The notes under the pieces were generated by a model. The model searched no databases. It was given only the letters and a program-made list of their open reading frames with translations, and was not told where the DNA came from. 64,000 nt of DNA from Karstenula rhodostoma CBS 690.94. Taxonomy: Eukaryota; Ascomycota; Dothideomycetes; Pleosporales; Didymosphaeriaceae. The position numbers were made by a program, and so were the translations under genes. This document shows, piece after piece, positions 56,633 to 64,000 of this stretch (position 1 is the stretch's first letter; every line of letters begins with the position of its first letter). The stretch lies in contig MU001512.1 of the NCBI GenBank assembly GCA_010093485.1, positions 766,842-830,841 of the forward strand, read 5' to 3'.

Positions 56633-57171
56633 CTTGTTGTATCTTGACTGGCGGTACTCTCCCATGAAGGCGTGGAGTTTATTTTCGTTACGCACCGGTG
56701 CGGGAGCGGGGCAGAGCGTGTGCCGATTCACAGTACTAGCGTGACGTCACGTCATACCTGTATATCGTTTAGTATCTACAGCCTATGTGAAACTCTATTG
56801 TGCGGTAGACAAGGATCGGAGCACTTCCAGCTGAGTAGAACGATGACGAGTAAACACGTTGCCTTTGAAGGATTTGTGATTGAACTATGTAGGACCTGCA
56901 TCTGGTCGCAGCTCAGCGCTGGCCACTGAAGCTGTAGCTACAGACGTGCATTATAACGTGCTGAAGTTCAATGTTACACTGGCGCCGTCGTCCCATGTGC
57001 CACCGATCCTCCTCGTCTGCTGAATGCCTCCGCCGAGAGTTGGGGTATTAGGATGCAATAAGTAAAGTGATGAGTCAAACAGCCGGCTTCAATACATGTC
57101 AGAATGTGTCTCGTAGATATGATGGTGTTTGAGCGTACAAATTCGTAGAGTCGTCAGAATTGGTTGCAACT
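56633..57171. other. Intergenic
   Basis: Racemase promoter region; the 3' flank of the small gene lies beyond. Nothing else is visible. Confidence 0.5.
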
Positions 57172-57346
57172 TCAACGGAAGCAAGAGAAGCGACCGCAGC
57201 TGATGCGGAAGGGAGCGCGTCGCGCGCCGTGTTTGTCAACGACGACACCGCCGCCTGTGCGTGGTCAGTATATTCTTCTCAGGTACAGGGTCCGGCTACT
57301 TACCACCGTGCCTACCGCCGAAGTGCTTTGTCCACATAAGAGGCAT
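57172..57346 (-). CDS. Probable 41-residue protein, two exons
   Basis: A hidden short gene too small for normal ORF calling. Exons are 57304-57346 and 57172-57254; the 49-nt intron has a GTAAGT donor, a CTGAC branch point and a CACAG acceptor, and phase is kept. The 41-residue product begins MPLMWTKHFGGRHGG and ends CGRFSCFR: basic and Gly-rich, with two cysteines, no signal peptide and no membrane helix. Support comes from context: the ATG follows a leader of CAACAACAAGACAACAAC type, a CT-rich stretch lies before it, and a TATATATT box is 117 bases upstream. No family is known to me. A longer gene with further exons is possible. Confidence 0.45.
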
Positions 57347-58308
57347 GTTGTTGTCTTGTTGTTGGTGGAGTTGGAAAAGTGATGAGGTGTTTGCTTGGTT
57401 GAAAGTGTTTGGATTTCGAGGTAGACGATCGGGTGTGTCAGAAAGCGTCAAGACGCCAGGAGAATATATACCGCCCGTGTGATTGTCCCTGGGGAAACAA
57501 GCAGGTGACTTGTTGGGTCTCGGCCTCGTCATAGCCAGGGCTGTTCCTGCTTCCAGGGTGCTACACCGCCACAGGTGGTGTGGCGCAACAACAAGGCGTG
57601 ACATCACTTCCAAGGTTCCAATCAAACGAGGCGTGGGTATCCCGTCGTTCACATGGCTTGTGCTGAAGCGCGTTTGTCTGGAATGATTGAACAAGGCTAA
57701 TTCGCATCGAGGCAAGGGTCGAGGCCAGCTCCAGTGGCGATACCTATATGAATGGGACACCGATACTGTCACAGGAACAAATGCTAACGACTGTGACGAT
57801 CGACTGATTCTTACTTCGCATGATAATTTCAGCAGGTTGAACGAGATCCTAGGGTGTCATGGCTCGCGGTTTAGTGTCGAGGCATTCTGTACCCAAAATC
57901 CTAATCTCATGTGGTGTAGGGCCTTGACCAGAGCTTCGTATGTTAACATGGCTCAAAACCGCAGGAAAGCAACACAGCACTCCTGAGGCAGCCAGAAAAT
58001 CGCCGCAGAAGCGTTCCAGACCCACGCCGCTGCTGCATCTGGAGGGTAATCTTCCTGAGAATGGCCGGGGCATCATGACCAAAGTTTTGAATATCGATGC
58101 GCCTAAGACCCAGATGCCGCCGCTGTTTACTCGTACATGTTTCCCGCGCTCCTGTGCGGCCATTCACATTTTCCTACGCAAAACCCGGACCGAAATATGT
58201 CAAACAGAGAGCAAAGCCTTCCTGTGAGTATTGCCAGGCAGTAACAAATCGTTCATAACAGATATGCGCATGGCCGTCAATGCAGAGTCGCCTCCTCGTC
58301 GTCTCCAA
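57347..58308. other. Intergenic, about 1 kb
   Basis: Promoter of the small gene and 3' flank of TIM9. Nothing else is supported. Confidence 0.5.
57463..57470 (-). promoter_or_regulatory. TATA-like box of the 41-residue gene
   Basis: TATATATT on the minus strand, 117 bases before the ATG at 57346, followed by a pyrimidine- and CAA-rich leader. Confidence 0.45.
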
Positions 58309-58690
58309 TTACGGACCGAAACCGCTTTGTTGTCCTTGTGCCATTGCAGCGTTCTGCTCCTGGAACCGGTCGCCCAAGCGCTGCGAGCCCTTCATGCGCT
58401 TGTCGACACATTTCATGATGCAGCCTTCTTCCCGCGAGGTGAGCGACTTGCTCTCGAAGCCGTTGACGCAGTTGTCGAAGCATTGCTGCACGAGGTTGGA
58501 GTACATCTGGAAGAAGCGTCAGCGTTCGGTGATGGGGAATCTGATCGGGGACGGCAACTCCGTACGTTCATGAATTCCTTCATTTGCTTCTTCTCCATGC
58601 GGTTCTGCAGCTCGCGCTGCTCGGCGGATGAGAGGCTGGGTTGCGATTAGCAGCGTCGCGGTGACGGGGGATTCCAACGTACGAGTCCAT
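58309..58690 (-). CDS. TIM9: Mitochondrial import chaperone Tim9
   Basis: Small Tim chaperone of the intermembrane space that, with Tim10, escorts carrier proteins to the TIM22 complex. Exons are 58683-58690 (8 nt), 58566-58635 and 58309-58506; introns of 47 and 59 nt reconstruct [19 protein letters not shown], then [15 protein letters not shown], for 91 residues. The twin CX3C motifs are intact: CFDNC (35-39) and CIMKC (55-59), followed by [17 protein letters not shown]. The first exon of eight bases would be missed by automatic calling. Confidence 0.92.
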
Positions 58691-59440
58691 GATGTGGCTT
58701 TGGTAGTGGACGGGAAGAAACGATGGTTGGCTGTTGATGGAAGTTGTTGTTCTGGAAGTTGTGACGGCGGAGTGACGGGAGGAGCGTCCTTGGGAGCTTC
58801 CCCGGCCAATTTTTTGAGGAAGGAGCTAGGGCCATAAGCTGCACTCTCCTGCGGAGCTAGCATTGACAGCACGGTGCACCGCAAGAGTTCCTGTGTACAA
58901 GTCCATCTGCGCCGCGACTGTGCCTCGTCGGTGTCCAGCTACACGCCTCGGAAAGCTGGCGAGAATGCCTGGTACGTTCCATTGTTGCCATGGCCATGGC
59001 TGCCTACGTCACGCGAGCCCATGTTCAAAGCGAGTTCGCGGCCCCCGTCGCGTTTGGCCTTGCACGTGCCAGCCCACGAAACACGTAGAGAGGCTCGCGT
59101 TGTCACGGCTAGGAAAGAAGTCGGATGCCCGGTTGCTAAAGACATGCTTGGTCGTCTTTGTGCATTCGTCGTGAACAAACAAACGGAGCCTCGCCAAGGC
59201 GTTGCTCTTTGCCCATCTGATCTGTCAAAGGGCAGGCAAGCGAGACTGCCCACGTAGATCTAATTAGGTCGTCTACCGTACATGGTATACTCGAGACATG
59301 GCGCTCGCTGATCGTGTGGCTGTGGCTGGACCTGACCGTGACTGACGCACTCGCATGAGGGCAGCGAGGACAGCGAGGGCAGTGAGGGTGCCGCCTTGAT
59401 ATCACGGTGCCAAGCCAATACACTGCATCCTCCGTCGTCC

Positions 59441-59472
59441 GTCGTCAGTCGTCAGTCGTCAGTCGTCAGTCG
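59441..59472. repeat. (GTCGTCA)4 tandem
   Basis: Four 7-base units plus a partial one, in the leader or promoter of the RhoGAP gene. Confidence 0.9.
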
Positions 59473-59710
59473 AAGCCAACTTCTGCGTCGCTCGTCTCGT
59501 CCCTGCAGGCCTGTCGTCTCAAACGGTCCAGCCGCCCCGTCACGCCTCCACGCCCGTTCGTGTGCCGCCGCCCGCTGTCCTTGAGCGCCGCCCTGCGTTG
59601 CGCTCGCGACATCTGTCTGCCGCCCAAGTCATCTCCGAGCCGTTGCTCTTGCGCCAGCACCTCGCGCCCGCCCACGCTCCCTCTTTGCCGCCCACGCGCG
59701 ATAGCTACGC

Positions 59711-59738
59711 TGCCCGCTGCCCGCTGCCCGCTGCCCGC
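59711..59738. repeat. (TGCCCGC)4 tandem
   Basis: Four 7-base units plus a partial one, in the leader or promoter of the RhoGAP gene. Confidence 0.9.
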
Positions 59739-59903
59739 TGCCTTGTTGCCCAGCAGCGCGTGTTCTCGTCTGCCCCCCGCGACCTCTGTTCCCCGCCGTC
59801 CTCGTCACCGTCCCAGGCTGCCCGACGCGCCCGCGACACCGCGCTACTTGTGACCGGCGACAGGGTCCGTGGGAGAGCTGCGCAGCTCCTGCCGTTGCCC
59901 GCC

Positions 59904-62900
59904 ATGCCCACCGGCGCACACGGCAACCACGGCGCCTTTGCGACGCCTCGAGTGCGCAACGGAGAGCCCCAGCCCGCCCCGTTGACGCCCATCGAGCCAG
60001 GCTCCGCCAAGCGTGATCTCACATCGTGGTGGAAGCAGTTCAGCAAACGCAACGTGAAGAAGGAAGAGGAGAAAGGTACGATACACAGTGCCTACCTTGG
60101 TTGCTTCGCCGCTCAACGGTAATTGGCGTGTACCCAATCTGTCGCTATAGCCAGCTCTGACCGCTGCCTGCCATCTCTCCGCTGCTGTCTTTGTTTCCGC
60201 AGGCGCTGACATGTTCCCTTGTAGAGCCCGAGGTACCACGCGGCATCTTTGGTGTACCTCTCATCACTAGCATACCTTATGCGAACGTAGCTATTTCGCT
60301 CTTCAACGAAAGCGGGGAAAGCTACATCTACGGATACGTTCCCATCGTTGTCGCCAAGTGCGGCGTGTTCTTGAAGGAGAAAGGTTTGCGCCCGCGACCA
60401 TCAAACAAGATTCATTCTAATTCCCGCGTAGCCACTGATGTAGAGGGCATCTTTCGTTTGGCCGGTTCGGAGAAAAGAATCAAGGAGCTCAAGGCTCAGT
60501 TCGACGCTCCACCACGGTGGGGCAAAGGCCTCGATTGGTCGGGCTACACTGTACACGATGCTGCGAATATCCTGCGACGGTATTTCAATCAGCTGCCCGA
60601 ACCTATCATTCCTCTCCAGTACTATCAACCCTTTCGTGATCCTCTACGCGGCCACCAGGCAGAGGCTGTTGGCCACATCGAGGGGCAGGGTGCGTCCCTC
60701 GGGGGTTTCGACCCCGATGCTGCGGTCCGCATATACCAGCAACTGATCAAGGAACTACCATCCTTGAACCGTCAGCTACTCCTCTATATCCTCGACTTGC
60801 TCGCTGTTTTCGCAGCAAAGTCTGATGTCAACAAGATGACCACGTCCAACTTGGCGGCTATCTTCCAACCAGGCATTCTCTCCCACCCTCAACACGACAT
60901 GTCTCCTCAGGACTATAGACTAAGCCAGGATGTTCTTATATTCCTGATTGACAATCAGGATCACTTCTTGATAGGTATGGAGGGGACCGCCGTCGATGAG
61001 GGCACCGTAAAGCATATCGAGAGTGGGCCTTCGACCCCACAGGCCAGGACTCCAACCACCCCTGGTCGAAACAAATCTGGCCTCGGTCGGTCCGCCTCAG
61101 CCGCCTCGAGTGCTGGTGCAGAAAGTCTGCGTAAATTCGGGGGCGTCCGAAGGAATGTCTCCACATCATCGAGGCATTCAAGGCATTCAGGGGCTGTGCC
61201 CAGTCCAACAACGCCTGCATTCACTTCTGGTTCTGGGGTCCATCGAAGTAACACACTTCCTTCCAAGCGATCGCCAGCCCTGCCTGCCTCGCGTTTTCCA
61301 AGAGAAAGAGGGTCCGATCCTCCCACGCCTGCAACGGAAGAGTCGAAGACCCAACTGCCAGCAGTGACACCAGAAATCCCGACACCAGATGCCACAGCTC
61401 TGGAAGAGCCACCGACGCACATCGACTTGCCTAGGAGAGAACCCACTCTGCCCATACAGCCCGTATCTGAACCTATCCAATCCTCCCCTCGTGCACAGAC
61501 CTTTCCTGTCGAAAAGCTCGATGTTGTTAAACCACAGCAGCCGCCGCAAGTTGACACATCGAAGCCGGCACTTCCCACTCCTGCTTTGGATAAGATACCC
61601 GGGGCATTCCCACTTCCGTCTCCTGGCCTCATTCCACCCACGCCTGATGCTGTCACGCCTGGTCCTCAGCAAATGCTACAACGCAGTCCTCGCACTACAC
61701 CAAAGCATGAAAAGTCCGAGTTTATGGAAGGGGCGGTAGACTTTGGGCCTCCTGCTGAGCCTTCGTCGGTGGTCCGAACCTTCACCCAGATCCTGTCCGG
61801 AAACAGAGCCTCTCCGGCCAGTGATGAAAAGCAACCAGGACGGAGACCCAATAAGCTGCAGAAGAAGCGGATTACCAGCGCAAACCCCAGCGCGCACAGC
61901 TCAACGCATTCGCTGACGGGCTCTCAAGCCGGTTTCGATGGCCCACCGTCTCCACTACCTGAAGCTGCATTTCCTCTAACACTACCTGGTAGCTCAAAAG
62001 ATGCACTACAATCTGCCAACTATGACACGGTATCTTCACGTAATTCCGGTGCGACTCTCAAGCCGACCATGTCGCCTTCGGCGTCCTTCAGATCACATTC
62101 AACTGCGACTGAGTACTCTGAAGCCGAACAGCTGGAGGAACCACCGAAGGAAGAGAAAGAGAAGCGATTGTTCTGGAAACATACGCGCGGCGGGAGCAAG
62201 GCAACACCCACCGCTAGCCAAACAGACCTACATGGGTCAGTTCCTGGAGGCGACAAGAGTATGAGCTCTTTTGGGAGCAGCTCTGGATGGGGTGGTGGAG
62301 GACGGAGAAGTCTGCAGTATGATTCGCATCAAAGCTCGGATCTCTCTGTTCCATATGGAGAGTCCAAAGAGGCCGCCGAGAAGAAGAAGATCAAGCCTTT
62401 AGCCTGGCTTGATAGGAAACGGCAGGAACACGACGAGCGTAAAGACAAAAAGAATCGGGCCAAGAGCCCACCAGGAAGCTCGTCTGAGCTGGCGACTCCC
62501 TATGGCTTGTTGAGTCCAAAGCTTGAACCCACTGGAATGTTGAGTCCAAAGCTTGAACCCACAGGCATGTTGAGTCCAAAGCTTGAACCCACTAGCAGAG
62601 GTCGGTCGACGGAAACCCCAAGAAGCCCGGACAATAACGAACCGAGATCGAGATCGAGACAGGACTCGAGTGATATCACGCCTACAGGCACAAGTCCGAA
62701 CCCTCTTACTGAGCCTATGGAGCAGCCTCCACAGCCGCAATCGCAGCCACGATCGCCCCCACAAGCGCTGCAGGAAGAGCAGGAGAAGCGAACGCCGCCG
62801 CCGCCGCCGCCGCAGCAGCAAACATCCGAGCCAGTCATCTCGCAAGCACTGAAACCTAGCGAACAAGGTACACAACAGCAGCCTGCGCCCGAATCTGCTG

Positions 62901-63010
62901 CTCCTCAGCCCGGCACTACTGTAGATGCTCCTCAGGAACCACCTCGCAGACCGTCGCCCAATAAGAGCGGGCTTTATCCTTTGGATGCAGATATAGAGAA
63001 GAGTGGGTGA
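59904..63010 (+). CDS. RhoGAP protein, SAC7/BAG7 type
   Basis: GTPase-activating protein for a Rho GTPase, probably Rho1, acting in cell-wall and actin signalling (inferred from the SAC7 group). Exons are 59904-60075, 60225-60383 and 60432-63010 (969 residues). The 149-nt intron joins KKEEEK to EPEVPRGIFGVPL. The 48-nt intron (GTTTGC...TTCTAAT...GCGTAG) is open in frame, but removing it restores the conserved VVAKCGVFLKEK-ATDVEGIFRLAGS. The RhoGAP domain covers about residues 60-280, with the arginine finger at R119 (GIFRLAGS) and the LPEPIIP and NLAAIFQPG motifs. The remaining 700 residues are disordered, Ser/Pro-rich, with a basic WLDRKRQEHDERKDKKN stretch and a threefold LSPKLEPTGM repeat. 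Confidence 0.9.
62510..62592 (+). repeat. 30-bp coding tandem repeat, 3 copies
   Basis: Three near-identical 30-base units encode LSPKLEPTGM in the disordered tail of the RhoGAP protein. The high identity suggests recent expansion. Confidence 0.9.
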
Positions 63011-64000
63011 CGTGCCTCTACGCCTGCAAACGCTGCATCGGCCTTGTTCGCGGGGTGCACGGGCTTTGTTTGGTGAATATAATGACGATGTTGGGTTCCT
63101 TGGCTATCTAGGTCGGAATGGGGGGGTTGCACGGATGGTTTTCTTTCCGGGGGCTCCGCTGGCTAGTCGCCAGGCTGGGCTACGCGTCTTTTTGATATTT
63201 CTGGATATAGTGAGCGTGCGATGTGCGGGGCATGACCAACGTGGCAGAGGAGTGTAAAGTGATGGAGGCAATGCGTAATATAATAATCTCTTTTATTCTG
63301 CTGAAGGGGTTTCCACGAGCAGGTAGTTTATGCACGGGTGGGACGTGTATCCCATGAGGCTTTGCTAGGGCAAACAGAATGGCCGCGAGGTATATTTATT
63401 AGAGTGTATAACGCTGGCTACCTTGCACGCGTAATGTGTGGCCATTTTCTGGGTTGGGGACGTGGTATAGCTGCGGTAAGACGTCCGTGTTGAGGCGTGA
63501 CGAATCGATATTTCCGGTTCATACCTCCAGCAATAAGCTGCTGGCACTGCGTTCACAAGAGACGTACACAACATGGTGTGACGTTTGCATAGGCTAGTAT
63601 CTTTCTCGCACACTGTGTTGTTGAAGCTCTCCCTGAGATGCAAAGCTAGTAGATAGACTATCGAAACGTGGTATAGCCTAGATTCCAAAGTCTAAAGCGA
63701 TAGGCGGATCCAGAGCCATGTCTGGTACCCTACGATAGCGACTGACCGACCCTGCATCGATTTACCGTGTGGCGACCTCTCAACACCAGACCGACTGTGA
63801 TCTAAATATATCCCATTGACACTTGTTGTATCGGATGCAACGGACAGCCAGCGAATGGTGCACGAAGGCTAGAAGACGACGATACGTGGTGATGACTGTG
63901 GTGAGAGGCCGGATGGTCCAACGCCCGCCAATCCTTCCTCCTCTGGTCAGCACTCCACCGCGGCTGATGTGCCGCTAGCCTTGATGCCCGCATGCTGGCG
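63011..64000. other. 3' flank of RhoGAP gene, window end
   Basis: No gene is visible in the last kilobase; ORFs are short and unconvincing. Confidence 0.5.

Larger units (their letters stand above)
58691..59903. other. Divergent promoter region, about 1.2 kb
   Basis: Lies between the TIM9 and RhoGAP starts. It is GC- and pyrimidine-rich with two tandem repeats; the open frames in it look like leader sequence. Confidence 0.5.

Noticed and set aside
57296..57772. 158-codon minus-strand ORF
   Set aside because: Its end includes the first exon of the 41-residue gene, but the rest covers that gene's TATA box and leader and reads as non-coding.

Overview
The window is nuclear DNA of a filamentous ascomycete, most likely a Dothideomycete. 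The evidence is many short introns (about 46-60 nt, GTAAGT/GTGAGT donors, CTAAC/CTGAC-like branch points), C/A-rich leaders before ATGs, ascomycete-type proteins, and C-to-T decay of repeated DNA that resembles repeat-induced point mutation (RIP). I assembled gene models by hand, checking reading phase across every intron. Where a start or splice site is uncertain, the entry says so.

Layout. 0-14.4 kb holds ordinary genes: a 5'-truncated paxillin-like LIM protein, a single-pass membrane protein, an adenosine-deaminase-like (ADGF) enzyme, a conserved four-helix membrane protein, exosome subunit RRP46 divergent from peroxisomal E2 PEX4, and a HAD hydrolase. 14.4-25.7 kb is a gene-poor island. 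It contains a coiled-coil gene with 12 in-frame stops, a gene split by a single TAG, a SNF2 ATPase relic, a tRNA-Ala, two unknown intact genes, and one member of a diverged inverted repeat whose other copy lies at 12.9 kb. 25.7-40.4 kb has prohibitin PHB1, a GFA-domain relic, a 2EXR/F-box-like protein, a long C2H2 transcription factor, an OBAP/DUF1264 protein, a NOPCHAP1-like protein, an eIF4E-family protein and a methyltransferase.

41-63 kb is again housekeeping-rich: a metaxin/SAM subunit, HOT13, TPI1, mitoribosomal MRPL51 (mL43), U1-70K, a secreted alpha/beta hydrolase, a large unknown protein, a secreted DUF8021-type protein, an F-box protein, a DCG1-like racemase, an unannotated-looking 41-residue gene, TIM9 and a SAC7-type RhoGAP.

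There is no biosynthetic cluster or operon logic. Several neighbours serve mitochondrial biogenesis (PHB1, metaxin, HOT13, MRPL51, TIM9), but they are independent units. I found no convincing new multi-gene system. The most noteworthy items are the stop-riddled island bracketed by inverted repeats, the hidden 41-residue gene, and an ADGF enzyme that looks nuclear rather than secreted.
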